Source: Symsagittifera roscoffensis (lineage: Eukaryota > Xenacoelomorpha > Acoela > Convolutidae). From it: a stretch of 64,000 nt of DNA. The translations under genes and the position numbers were made by a program. The stretch covers positions 38,826,759 through 38,890,758 of the forward strand of contig NC_087063.1 of NCBI RefSeq assembly GCF_963678635.1, in the 5' to 3' direction. A model generated the notes under the pieces. It was not told the DNA's origin, did no database searches, and saw nothing but the letters and a program-made list of their open reading frames with translations. Positions 52,509-64,000 of this stretch are shown here, in pieces. The stretch's first letter is position 1, and every line of letters begins with the position of its first letter.

Positions 52509-53863
52509 ATTACGAGGCCAAACTGTGCATTCTCTGCATTGTAAGCGGAACCCGCAACAGGCCAAAATCAGATTTACAGCGGAATCCGCAACATTGCTAC
52601 TTTTCTCCGATCTTCTTTGCTGTTTTGGATTCCACAAACCAATACCTAAATCATTGTACCGCTCAAAATTGCTCAAAAAGTAGGCAAATTTGCGAAATCC
52701 GCAATTGTATTTGCGGAATCCAGAACAGTTTGAGGAATCCACAAGCAAATGATAAAACTTTGTATCGTTAATTTGAGCTGTTGCAGAATCCGCAACTGTA
52801 AGTGGAATCCGCAAATTGTAAGTGGAATCCGCAAATTGTAAGGGGAATCCGCATTTTGTTTTTGGATTCTCTTTACATATATTTATTTGTGTAGTAGCCT
52901 TTAAAATTATATCTTTTAAATACATGATTTGAATTCACTAGAATAGAAATTGACTAGAATAGAAATTTATTAGAATAGATCAGTATTTGGGATCGATGAA
53001 ATCCCAAATACTGAACTAATTCGACGATTTGCTATGCGTTGGATTTCTTATCACTCTCAACCTAATGACTCCAAGTAATGGATATATTCCATATTTATTC
53101 CACATTATACCAGTTTTTGGGATTCTATCAATCCCAAATATTGACCAGTATTTGGGATCGATGGAATTCCAAATACTGACCTAATTTGGCGATATGCTGT
53201 GTGTTGTGTTTCCATACGCTCTCAACTCAATGACTACACTTACTGCATTTATTCGGCGTTATGCTTCCAAAATCAGTCATTGGGATTGACGCAATCCCGA
53301 ATACTGACCTAATTTGTCGATATGCTGCGTGTTCCATAGACTCTCAACTCAATGACTCCAAATTTTGAAATTGTTCGGTGTTGGGTTTCCAAAATACTAA
53401 AAGATGACATCCACCGATTTAGGTAACCAATGTTTTAAGACTTATTCGTGGATTTCGCTGACAGTGGCTAAGTCTTTGCTTTTAAATTCCGCATTGCTAG
53501 AGAAAATAATTCCAGCTCAGCTTTTAATTGTTCATGTGCAAGTTCAGTATTGAACAAAATTCGTAATCCACTTACAGTTAACGGAATCCAGTTTTATTTG
53601 CGGATTCCGCTAACATTTTGCGGAATCCACTTACAGTTGCGGAATCCAGAACAACTAGCTATAGTTGCTTGTTGCGGAATCCGCAACAAAAAAAATATGC
53701 CGACAAAATTTACGTTACAGGTATATGTATGTGGAATCCACTGAAATTTTGTTTGTGGAATCCAGTTACATTTTGGAACATATTTTAAGACTTGTCTCTG
53801 GAATTCAGGAACATACAGACACAACATTGTGCTCCTATCCAGTGCACAGTTCGGCCTCGTAAT
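52509..53863. mobile_element. Hairpin-rich element with 21-bp inverted termini
   Basis: ATTACGAGGCCAAACTGTGCA (52509 on) is mirrored at 53843-53863 with one mismatch. Inside, both flanks repeat GCGGAATCCGCAA-type motifs many times (52545-52870 and 53560-53770). The centre holds four imperfect hairpins on CAGTATTTGGGAT...ATCCCAAATACTG (52981-53013, 53111-53143, 53146-53178, 53274-53306) in larger repeated units. It has no coding capacity and is probably a non-autonomous DNA element. Confidence 0.6.
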
Positions 53864-54057
53864 GGAATGCCTGCAGCAGACCCGAGTGAAACGTTTTTCG
53901 CTTTTAAAACTAGCAAGACACCCAGTAACAACAGCCATATTGTTTTTTTTGATCAACAAATGAGGAAGCCATAATGTTTTTATGAGGAAACAAAATGGGA
54001 CAGAATTGAAAATATTGTGACTTAAAAAATGAACAAAGGAAGCTCCAAATGAAAAGT

Positions 54058-54299
54058 TTAATTCATTGCGAAATAGATGATGTGAACTATGAGAACTAAA
54101 CAGAGCATTATAACACCAAAAGTAAAATCGCATATGGCGCAGAGGTCTCGCCGTGTCTGCTTCTGCGACTCTTTGTTGAAATCGTCTGGACGTCTCTCGA
54201 TAGTTTCCCGAATCTCCAGATCATTCATTTCTATTATTTCTATTGGTATGTCAATATTTGTTTGAGCATCTGTCTTAGCCGATCGCGAAGAGTCTTTTC
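54058..54299 (-). CDS. Nicotinic-receptor-like subunit, last exon (cytoplasmic loop and TM4)
   Basis: After TTTTTAG the 242-base exon enters in phase 1, completes the M3-M4 cytoplasmic loop (charged, about 70 residues in total, short for the family) and encodes the fourth membrane span (FGVIMLCLVLIVHIIYF). It ends in TAA at 54058-54060 a few residues later, as is usual for Cys-loop receptors with an extracellular C-terminus. No AATAAA signal is evident just downstream. Confidence 0.85.
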
Positions 54300-54687
54300 C
54301 TAAAAATCAAACATTATGCAGAGGAGAGTCTTCGCTGTTAGATGGCTCGTTAGAATACCCGGGCGGAGGTTGTGGTTGTATAATTACTTTAAGCCGTTTT
54401 CCAGACACCAGACAAAGTCTGGAAAGTCACAGACCTCGACCAGGGTAGTACCGCAAAACAACTAGTGAATGAGGCCATTGAAAATTCCAGGCTTGCATCT
54501 ATACTTTAGAGCCCTTTGTACAATTCGTAACAGGCGACAATTCGTAACAATAATTTAAGCGACAAACACTAATCTCTGCGCACTATTCCTCCTCATGCCG
54601 AATGTAAGTGCAGCGGAGCGCCATGTTACGAGTTAATCTTTTGTTACGAATTGTCGCTGATGTTAGCTAAAGGATGCTACTTCTTAC

Positions 54688-54801
54688 TTTTGATGATTCT
54701 GCGGTAGATTGATGTGAAGTCGTTGTGGAAGTAGTTGGTGATGGCACAGTTATACACAAGCGACATTCCAATCAGTCCAATTGTGACCAAAAAGTATTTG
54801 C
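54688..54801 (-). CDS. Nicotinic-receptor-like subunit, TM3 exon
   Basis: 114 bases, phase 1 at both ends, donor A|GTAAGAAG. It encodes GKYFLVTIGLIGMSLVYNCA, matching the third membrane span of nicotinic receptors (PLIGKYLL-type entry), and the start of the cytoplasmic loop (NYFHNDF). Splicing to both neighbours keeps the frame open. Confidence 0.9.
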
Positions 54802-55005
54802 CTGAAAGTATTCGTCTAGAAAAGATTTCCAATTTGCACATTTAGTGTCCCATCATAAGCCTTGTAATCTCCTATATATCATTCCCTTTAAACCCTTTAG
54901 GTGTCTTTATGCGTCGAAAATTAGCGTCTTTTTTAGGGTTCACTTGCTTTTATTAACATTGCTCATCAAATACTCTTTAAATTTTCTGCATACCAGTAAC
55001 TTTAC

Positions 55006-55149
55006 CTAGTTTTGGGAAATGCAGCGATGAAGCTGGAAGGATACTGGACAGGATGAGTAGATTGACCACCTGAGCGAGCATGAGTGTCATTCCCAGACCG
55101 ATCTTCTCCCCACTTTCCACCGGAAGGAACACAGACAGCACGTTCAAAG
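55006..55149 (-). CDS. Nicotinic-receptor-like subunit, TM2 (pore) exon
   Basis: 144 bases, phase 1 at both ends. It contains the pore-lining span with the family hallmark ESGEKIGLGMTLMLAQVVNL; the Gly-Glu-Lys at its entrance is the pattern of cation-conducting subunits. LPASS then leads to TM3. Together with its neighbours it forms the channel domain of a pentameric ligand-gated ion channel in the plasma membrane. Confidence 0.93.
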
Positions 55150-55429
55150 CTACAAAATTGATAGAAAAAGAGGAGAAAGGAAGTAATCGGTAAAAACCTG
55201 GATGAAATTCAGTTGCAAGGTCTTCTATTTTTTTTCAAAATCTACTCAAGTATAAATATAATTATATTTTTTTGTGGAAAAAAGTGAGTTTATGGAGGAC
55301 TTCAAATGAAGAATTGCCGAAAATGGTTCTGTATTTTGACTCGCAAATAATCTTCATATTAGCTAACCACATGAACACAATCTTGAAATCTTAACTTGAT
55401 CGATATATAACACAACATGCGTAAAATAC

Positions 55430-55618
55430 CCGTTAGCAAAGAGCAGGGAACGATTAGGGTGTTGATGAAGAAGGTGGATCGTCGCTTCATGTAGATTGTG
55501 TATCTGAGCATGGGGAACACAGTCTCTCGCCCACTGAATCTGTTCCGTGTGCTTTTCTCAGCTGACATTCTAACCACCTCCCACTGCGAGTTGGGAGCGT
55601 ATGCTCTCAAAATCAAGT
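55430..55618 (-). CDS. Nicotinic-receptor-like subunit, pre-TM1/TM1 exon
   Basis: 189 bases, phase 1 at both ends, donor G|GTATTT. It encodes the end of the ligand-binding domain (APNSQWEVVRMSAEKS), the YTIYMKRRSTFF approach and the first membrane span (FINTLIVPCSLLT), with the conserved Pro-Cys of this family. The N-terminal ligand-binding exons, including the Cys loop, must lie upstream, beyond a long intron; I did not find them in 55619-64000. Without the loop region the subunit type (alpha or non-alpha) cannot be decided. Confidence 0.88.
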
Positions 55619-57255
55619 CTGCGAAAATGAAAAAAAAAACAGCAACTTTTAGCAGGAGTGGCCATTTGGTGCAATTTTGGCACAGAAAAATCTGGTTACA
55701 ATAATTTGCACGAAAAAGGAAAAATTCGGAAAAAAATGAACTTTTTATCGTTTCTTTTGTGCGCGCGAAATTGCAAAAATTGCAAAAATTAAACTAACTT
55801 GGTCTTTTTCAATATATATTGTCGAACTTTTTTTTAGTTGACCCTTTTGATTTTCTGAGTTCTCCCGAATCACTATAAAGACCCCATTTTGAAAAAAAAA
55901 ACAAGCCAAAAAAAGTGTTTTTATGGACTTTATGGAAAGTTTTGACCAAAAAATGGCGTATTTTTGACGCGCGCTTCCCCCTCAAAATTAATAGATATTG
56001 GCGTCGAAGGCGCTCTTACAAAATTTTTAGGGTCCATCGCCAAAAATGGATATATTAATATTTACAAAGGGGGACCATTTCGGTCAGCAGGGGTTGAATC
56101 CGTGAGGGAAAGCGTCCGCCCCGCTCTCCTAAATAATGTCCGCCGGTATAATAATGTAAAGCAATTATGGCTTAAAAGCAATCAATAAGAGAGACTTTGC
56201 TCTAAAATAGTCACAAACCACAATTTGGAACCATTTTTCCAAAAAACTTTTTCACGGTTTGAACCAATAATATTCCTTTATAAGAGCTTAATTCCTAAGA
56301 TCGGCGCCAGATATAGTCACAAATCAAAGTTTCCGGCCCAGTTTTATTAAAACGGAGAATTTTTTGGAGATTTTTAAACGTCAATCAAATCACAAAAAGA
56401 ATCTTTATTTTGTGTATCTTCACATTGTCTCAAAAAGTAAATGGACTTTTTCCAAATTGATCTGGAAACAATTAAAAAACACCTTGTAACGTAAAATTTG
56501 TAACGTAAATTAGCGCGGAATCCGCACAGAGCGATGAAATCAAAGAAACTAGTAACCTTTTTGAAAAACTGTAAAAGAGATCCAAACTTTCTAAACCAAC
56601 TTTTATTCGATGCCCATAAGGGGCAGTTTGAACATCCAGGGCGTTGCCCTGATAAAAGAGCAGTCCCGTTCGCGTTTGTTATCACTTTATTAAGCTCGTT
56701 TTATCGCTTTCGCTTAAATTCTTTGATCGGCCGCATTCGCCTTAAGTCGGGCAATGCTATGATTATGGATAGCTTTGATATCAAGAAACACATCAAAAAC
56801 TTTATCTTCGAGCATCCTGTCACAGCTTGCTAACGCCCGGAGCAACAAACCTCTGCAAAACAATTCTTGACAAAAAAAAATTATTTTGACACAGGCAAAG
56901 CTGAGCTTCGCACCACTTGCGATACAACAATTATACAATGCAACAGAATGTGAAATTAGCATCGGAAGAAAATTCACCAAGCGGTAACGAAGCCGAAATT
57001 ACCTTAGCAGAAAATTTTTAAGCCAAAAAAAAATCAACGGGACTTACAAAAAAAGAGCAAATCCCCCTCGCCCTCAACACAAAAATAAAACACTTTAAAT
57101 TCTCGTCAAATGAACCGAAATGAGGCCACTAAGCAGATATAATACAAACCCAAACAAAATAAGACAAAAAAGAAGGAAAATAAAAAAAAAACGAAACGAA
57201 ACGAAATTCAACAATTTTTAACAACTCAAAAAACTCGAATTTATCGGAAATAACA
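55619..57255. other. Intron or upstream DNA of the receptor gene
   Basis: Mostly low-complexity. It includes an inverted copy of the CTGCCGACCC repeat at 55945-56130 and a fold-back remnant (CAGGGCGTTGCCCTGATAAAAGAGCAGTC) at 56638-56666. No exon is recognised. Confidence 0.45.
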
Positions 57256-58700
57256 TCTGCATCCTTTGAGTGTACTCTGACAGCACCGATTACCAGGGTT
57301 GGTGAGTTCAGAATTTTTTTTAATTAGTTTTTTAAATTCAAAATTCGAAAAAACTTATAATCTTGAAATTTTTTTTATATCAAAGTTTATGATAAATTAA
57401 GAAACGTCACAACTCGAAAGCTAAAAGCAAATGAGCAGTAGCATTTGGACGCAAGATTTGCAACTTCTGAGAGTTCTCTGGCAGCCCCCAACTACAGGGT
57501 TCGGAATTTCAAATTTTGGAAAAAAAATTCAAACTTTCTGAAAATTTTTTCGAAAAATCACTAAAAAAGTCCCATCTGGAAAACTACAAATATTTGAGGA
57601 GTCAATTTTGGAGCCAAGATTGGTAGCAACTCCTGATAGTACTCTAACAGCCCCATACTAAAGGTTGGAATTTCAAATTTTGAAGAAAAAAAACTTAAGT
57701 TTTCTGAAAATGTTTTTTTTTTGAAAAAATCTGAAAAAATGTCATATCTCGAAGCCTTAAGGATTTTAGAAATCATATTTGAAAGCTAAACTTCCAATTC
57801 CTGGGAATAATCTAACAGAGCATTACTATAGATAGGAAAACTAAGAGCTTTGTTAAATTTTTTATACCTAATTTTTCTTAAAAATTTAGAAAAAAAATCC
57901 TGAAAAAACGTCATATCTCAAAAAGTACAAGAATTTGAGCAGCCATATTCATAGGCCAGATTTGCAACTCCCTGAGAGTAACCTACCATATTCCAATAAC
58001 ACGATTGATATCTTCAAAGTTTTGGAACTTTTTTTTAACATCTAATTTTTTTTTAATTTAGGAGAAAATCATAAAAAACGTCATATCTCGAAAACTATAA
58101 GGATTTGAGCAGTCTTATTGGAAGGCAAAAATCGTAACTCCTGAGAGTACCCTGACAGAGCCTCCTTACAGAGATGATAATTTCACAATTTGCGAAATTT
58201 TTTATACCTAATTTTTCTGAAAAAAAAATTTGAAAAAAATCCCTAAAAGCGTCCTATCTCAAAAACTACAAGAATTTGAGCAGCTGTATTCAGAGGAAAC
58301 ATTTGCAATCCCCTGAGAGTACCGTAACAGATTTTAATTAGAGGATTGAGATCTTCATACTTTCGGAATTTTTAAACATTTCAATTTTTTTGAAAATTTC
58401 GGAGAAAATCATAAAAAACGTCATATCTCGAATACTACAAGGATTTGAGCAGTCATATTTGGCGGCGAAATTCGCAACTCGTGAAAGTACCCTGACAGAG
58501 CCCCACTACAGAGATGGTAATTTCAACATTTGTGGAATTTTTTTATATCTAAGTTATCTTAAATTTTTTGAAAAAAAAATCCGAAAAAACGTCATATCTC
58601 GAACACTACAAGGATTTCAGCAGCTATAATCAGAGGCAAGAGTCGCAACCTCTGAGAGTACCCTCACAATATCCAACAGTATCCAACAGATGAAGTAAAC
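57255..58700 (+). repeat. Degenerate tandem array, unit about 170 bp
   Basis: The phrase TGAGAGTACCCTGACAG, or variants of it, recurs about nine times at 57270, 57468, 57634, 57802, 57973, 58143, 58314, 58481 and 58652. After the first, spacings run from 166 to 171. Each unit also contains AAACGTCATATCTCGAAAAC. Divergence between units is much higher than in the 162-bp array, so it is older. Confidence 0.85.
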
Positions 58701-58719
58701 AGTGAATTAAACTGGAAAT

Positions 58720-59110
58720 CGAAAAAAACTTAACCATTGCCATATACGATAAAGCTTAAGCGTGAAAAAATTCTTTTGTTAAACATGCAAAAAGAATACG
58801 TTGAAAAAGCTTAAACATGGCGAGATCGTGAAGCCCGCATTTAAATATATAAGAGAAAATATAAAAATTTAAAAATTAGGCGACGGGTAGACAGACAATC
58901 AAATTAATTAAAAAAGCAGACAGACACACTTAATTTGGCCTCGAAAAAAAATACTGAAAAATTAATGACCTTGCGGAAAATTGATTGAAAAATTTTCTTA
59001 AGCATTGCAATATATGATATCGCTTTAACATGAAAAAATTCTCCGTTAAACATGCAAAATTATTATGCTTAAACATGGGAGATAGCTGTCACTCGCATTT
59101 AAATATAGTA
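58720..59110 (+). repeat. Two-copy repeat with CGCATTTAAATATA
   Basis: 58724-58860 and 58985-59110 share TTGCCATATACGAT/TTGCAATATATGAT, GTTAAACATGCAAAA and the ending CGCATTTAAATATA. Non-coding. Confidence 0.6.
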
Positions 59111-59279
59111 TAGATTTTGGCATGATACAAATTAGTTTAGCACTTGAAGCTGTTTTTCTGGGTTTGCCATTCATCTCTGGATTTCACAACAACAAAAATG
59201 GAACAAAAAGTGTCCTTTTTGCGACTCTTACGACCATCTTGATCTCTGGCTGTTGCGAAACTTTCTTGCAAATCGCAAA

Positions 59280-60100
59280 AAAATGCAGATTGGCTTCGTA
59301 AGTCACTAGCAGCAGAAGAGTCTGATTACACTCTAATAACAAAGCTCCGAAAATGAAAAAAATAAATCAGCACTAGGAGCTATTTTTCTTACGATGAAAA
59401 AACAACAGCATTGGGAGCTGATTTTTTATTCTTTTTTTAAAAAATTTATCACTTTAATTAGTGTTATCGGACTATGCTGTCGCTTACTTGTAGAATCCTG
59501 GGATCAATATTTAAGGTTCTAAAATGAGAAAAATTCTGAAATTGTAAAAATTCTCAAATTGTATCTGTAAAAGATTTTCAAAATTGACGCGAAGCCCAAC
59601 AAGTACATTGTACCTTAAAATTTATAACGCAAATTAGTTGTGTCGCCTAATTTTAACAGAGAGCTAATATCGAAAAAATGATTGACAAGATAAAAATGAG
59701 TTTAATAGTTGAGTCTGCTTTTTGATTTTGCAATAACTCACAGCAGCAAAATATCAACAGACAATTCGTTGTTGCGAAATCGTCGATCAGGCAATTTTCT
59801 GTCTGTTGTTAAAATTTTTTTTTTACATATTGCAAAATGTAAAGTTTAGCCTCGTAAAGCACAAGCAGCGGAAGAGTCTGATTACACAAAGTCTATCAAC
59901 AAAGCTATCAAAATGAAAAGAAGGGGTGATTTTTCTTATGATAAGAAAGTTAGCCCCCGGGGCTGAAATTTTGTTTTTGTTTCAAACTTTGTCTGTTTGG
60001 CTAATGTATTCAGACTTCAAACTTCAAACTTTGTCTGTTTAGCTAATGTAATCAGACTAATCTGTCGTTCAATTTCGAAGCAGATGCGGATTCACATAAC
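59280..60100 (+). repeat. Dispersed duplicate with AGAGTCTGATTACAC
   Basis: Segments near 59295-59400 and 59850-59950 share TAGCAGCAGAAGAGTCTGATTACAC, AACAAAGCT and a TTTTTCTTA stretch. CAGACTTCAAACTT / GTCTGTTTGGCTAATGTA is doubled at 59988-60050. Non-coding. Confidence 0.5.
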
Positions 60101-61199
60101 ACTCTGGTTCACAGGAAGCTCTAATTTAAATGTCGATGGCTTAAACTGGTGAATTAAAAAGTAAAACGCTAAGGAGTGAGTGACTTCATACATTTCAATT
60201 AGACTGAAACAAATATTTATAAGAATTATCAAAACAATTTTTTTCTCAAAAAAAATTGTTTTCATTTTTTCATAAAGATTTGGACCAAAAACTTTAAGGG
60301 CGTTAACATACTATCAAACTAGATGCTGTGCGATTGTTTTACTTATAACTAAGCAAAAAAAGAAATCCTACGCCATAGTTGTTTTTTTTTGAGATTGATC
60401 GGTACCCCAAATGATTGCTCTGGAATATCACAGAGCGTTTTGTTTCTATACCAAACAAACAATCAGGTTAAAATTACGTTTTAAGTGAAATACGTTTTGC
60501 TGATTTCATTCAACTCGTATATCGATAAGAAAAGTTAGATGACTAATTAAATTCATTTTTTCAAAGTTACCGCAGTTTTAAAATTGAACCTAAAAATTTT
60601 AACATTTTTTTGTTTCAAAATACTTTCCGTAATTATAAGTCAGGTTTGCAGCTTTAACTTTTACTAGTTTTTCAAAACAATTTCAAAAATTAAGCAGGTC
60701 AGCTCATATATCAGGGCAAGGCCCTAAATGTTCCGATTGACCCTAAGACAGCATAAAATAGTTTTTTTTGCAAATACAAATCCCAAAAAATCAAAAACTT
60801 TGAAAATGGACAAAATGAAACATTACGTGTGAAAATTTAAGAAGAAAACGAAATTATTCCGACCAACATATTTTACATATTTTCCATTTGAAACGGTTTT
60901 TGCCGCGTGAGATGGTTCATCACGCATGAAAAAATTGCGTTACGCTTTCAGCAAGATAAATAAACGTGACAAAAAACTTGAAGGTTAACATCTTCAAAGG
61001 GTTACACATTTTTTTGGTACAAATGATCATTTTGATCAGCAAAATTTGATTGAATAAAAAAGCCACCCTAAGCAAATACAATCCACATTTCTTCGAATGT
61101 TGCAACAGCAAGATTGCTCATATCAAGCACAATTTCTGAATGCTATAAAAAGCATCTAATAATGATGATATCAGTAGTATGCATATAGTGCGTTAGGAT
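60101..61199. other. AT-rich, nothing recognised except a repeat remnant
   Basis: A fold-back family remnant with TATCAGGGCAAGGCCCTAAATGTTCCG lies at 60708-60737. No gene is supported. Confidence 0.45.
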
Positions 61200-61395
61200 C
61201 GGGGGGGGGGGGGGGGGTTGTCATACATGGATGACCATTAGGTATAAATCATAATGGTCACCATGTATTAAATGATCAGCAATGGTCACCATGTAATAAT
61301 CCTAATTGTCACCAAGTATAATTTTATACCTAATGGTCACTATGTAAAAATCCTAATTGTCACCATGTATAATTTTATACCTAATAGTCCTCATG
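61200..61395 (+). repeat. Poly-G run and short GGTCACCATG repeats
   Basis: A run of about 18 G (61201-61218) is followed by tandem copies of AATGGTCACCATGTAATAATCC / CTAATTGTCACCATGTATAATTTTATAC, units of about 25-50 bp. It is probably a replication- or sequencing-unstable microsatellite. Confidence 0.7.
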
Positions 61396-64000
61396 TAAAA
61401 CTTCGGTATATTATTGAGTATTCCCACTGAACGTTGTGGAAACGGGAATGGAATTAAGTTTTGTTCGGTGCATGTTTTCCCTTCTAAAGTTTGGGGGTAT
61501 TGGCTTGTTTACATGTAAAATGACGTTATATACATATTATATGCGACCAAACTATATGGTATATAGGAAAGCACAAGATTTTGGCAGCGTAGCTTAACTG
61601 TTGGCTGCGGTGAACGATTTCCTTCAAAAATGCATGTTTTATTGCTGAATCTCGAAGAAAGCAAAATTCGTCAAGAGCGGCGGCCGCCACCTCTATTTAG
61701 GCAAAAATTAATAATCAATTTGACCGAAATAAGAATGAAAAATTTCGTTCAGCCAAATGAACGTAAAAACAAAACAAAGAAAAATTACGAAACACTGAAA
61801 ACTCTAAAATAATGAAATTGGCTTGAAAATTTCGACATTTCCATTTTCCGTGTCTACAGGAGACTGAAAAAACGTCTAAAATCTATGACAAAAGCTTTGA
61901 TTTCATAGAAAGGTTGAAAGAGCTAATAAGTTGAAGTGAGTAAAGATCTTGAAAAACGAGAACACTGATGAAAACCAAAATGGCCCATTAGTTTTGCCGC
62001 AGCCATTTTCTAAGACTTGCATATACCACTTTTTATAATAAAAAGGAAACAATTTTGGGGCTTCAAGAAAACATTTAGTATTTCCTATTAACTTTTTTTG
62101 TGCTAACAGAAATTTTGAAATTTTTCATCAAAGCGGACCTAGAAACTGGGGGAAAACTGTTATTTGTGTGCCAATATATACGACAGAACAGAGTAACCAT
62201 CGAATAAAGCAGGTGAAAACTTATTTGCGACTTTTAAGGAAAGCAGTTATTCAAATTAGAGCAAATTCAATCGGGAAAGACTGAACACAAACTAAGACAA
62301 GTAATGGATACAAACTCAAAACTTGATATGAATTCGGAGTTATAATTTGAGCATCCAAAATTTTTGATTTTTCCATTAAAAGAATATGCAATTGAATAGC
62401 TTTTAATTTGATACTACAATCTAGTCAACTGTTCTCAGTATCTTCTAATTAACTCAATTTGGCTTTAGCAAGAGTTTTCTATTCAAAATTTTGAAGCGCT
62501 ATCAGTTATTATCATTATCAACCCTCTGTTCAACAAATTAAATTTTGAGTTTTTTAATATGAATCTGATCTTTTGAATGTTTCCATGATTACGCTATTGT
62601 CTCTCAAAATGTGGTGGCTTTTTGACCAAAATATTCGATTATTCATCTTCTACTAATTGTGTTATCAAGAGTTCAATCTTTCTTTTAATATATGTTTGAG
62701 GTGATCCAAGCTTTCACATTCACGTTCTCATCACTAGCAGTATCAAAACAGTTCGCATCATAAAACTTCTTCTCATTTTTGCATCGATATTTGTCTTCTG
62801 TATTAACAAAACATGTCTTCGAAAAACGGTTAGTTCTTTGAAGTTTTAAGATAAAAAATCAAGCCTTATCATCAATACTCTAACTGAATCTTCGGAGTCC
62901 GTCAGGATGATAGCTGTTTCACACTAAACAACGCTTTCACACCAAGTGGCTACAGCAGTTACCGAAAACTTGTAAGTGCCATTTTGTAGTTTCAATGCAT
63001 TTCGATAAACGCCAATTATGTTGTTTTATCTTATGCTAGAACGACCAACAAAGTTATGTTTAATTTGACAATAAAAAGTTTGTTAGACAGTTTTACTTTA
63101 AGGAAATAAAATTTTGAGCCTCAATGCAGAAAAACTTGCTATTCATTTCAAGGCAAAAAGGCCTAAGCATTTTGAGCTATTTTATAAAAAGCTCTATCGA
63201 CTAAATAAACCTTGAATTTAAAAAAGTGGTACTGACTGTTTATCTGATTACACAATTGCTTCACTTCTGTGGGTTTATAACTTTGATTCAAAATTATGAT
63301 TTTTCAAATGAAAACCATTGAAAAATTGCGGTTTTTAGAGATTGATCAATCATCCTTCAAATATACAGTACCTGTCACTGAGACTTTGCTCGCTTACCGT
63401 CTTCAGCTCTACCAGCCGCATGTCTGCACGATCAATGATTTTCCTCAATAAACCATAAATTTTTTCTAATAATTTTCTTATTGTAATTTTTACCTCTATG
63501 AGCAACAGTTCATCAAACACTTTGGACTCTATGCTGTCTACAATGGGACTTGTTGTTTGATGCTTCCATCGACAAAATTTTGTGAAAACTTGAAAACTGA
63601 TCTTTCTTGTTACAATTTTGAAACACTTTTCATAATCATTGACTGCAGATAAATTGAAATTATCAATGCAACATATGCCACTTTTTCAAAGTGAAATGTT
63701 CTTAATGAGGATACTTGGAAGATCAAATATTTCACGGAAAACTATTTTAAAAAAATTATCAAATTGTTTTGCAAATCAAGAAAATGAAAAAAAACTGTCA
63801 TTATAGTGTCTGGTTGATTATTCTAGAATATTCGAGAAACTTAAGAAGAAAGATAAGAAAGATTTGGATTGAGTTACATATATACTTTTATATGAAATAA
63901 AATAAACGATTACAACTAAACTCAAACATATATACCCCACCAAACATATAACGCTGCATACTTGTAAACAAAAAAAAAACTTAAACAAATTTTCATAAGT
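61396..64000. other. Terminal AT-rich stretch, nothing recognised
   Basis: No supported coding exon, RNA gene or repeat. Short open frames lack domain features or splice context. Confidence 0.4.

Noticed and set aside
52386..54133. Two 179-codon minus-strand frames
   Set aside because: They derive from the repeated GGAATCCGC motifs of a non-coding element, which generate periodic open codons; no domain is visible.
61200..61395. Short spaced repeats considered as a CRISPR-like array
   Set aside because: Units are contiguous and AT-rich without unique spacers, and the sequence is eukaryotic; it is a microsatellite-like repeat.

Overview
This is animal nuclear DNA: AT-rich, with spliced host genes carrying GT-AG introns, dispersed and tandem repeats, and three LTR retrotransposons that fill over half of the window. 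The host genes (a nicotinic-receptor-like channel subunit and a CUB/LDLa single-pass membrane protein) point to an invertebrate metazoan; the sequence alone does not fix the species.

Layout. (1) 198-18959, minus strand: an 18.76 kb Ty3/gypsy element ('copy A') with 410-bp LTRs (TG...CA, about 4 differences) and a 4-bp target duplication CTAA. Its coding order is ORF-A, Gag, zinc knuckle/protease, RT/RNase H, integrase, ORF-B (two membrane segments plus a Pro/Ser-rich part), an envelope gene resembling the glycoproteins of chuviruses (Jingchuvirales), ORF-C (Pro/Ser-rich) and ORF-D (304 aa, unknown). (2) 19179-43731, minus strand: exons of a CUB-LDLa-transmembrane gene, split by an intron of about 20.4 kb. 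(3) Inside that intron, 21940-26472 plus strand: a young Ty1/copia element with 193-bp LTRs, flanked by an unusually long 53-bp direct repeat. (4) In the same intron, 27379-40661 plus strand: an older, decayed relative of copy A ('copy B', target duplication TATT) with a roughly 2-kb internal tandem duplication and an integrase-to-envelope deletion. (5) 41591-42942: a fold-back element with arms of about 530 bp. (6) 43732-54057: mostly non-coding, with dispersed repeats, a five-copy 162/163-bp tandem array, and a hairpin-rich element. (7) 54058-55618, minus strand: the last four exons of the nicotinic-receptor-like subunit. (8) 55619-64000: intron or intergenic DNA with a roughly 170-bp tandem array and smaller repeats.

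The most notable object is copy A: a very large, retrovirus-like gypsy element that appears to have taken its envelope from a negative-strand RNA virus lineage and carries at least four further reading frames. Copy B shows that ORF-A, ORF-C, ORF-D and the ATGA overlap between env and ORF-C are old, inherited parts of the family. Copy A's genes are split by one-base frame breaks, several of them at homopolymers, and by two in-frame stops, although its LTRs are almost identical.
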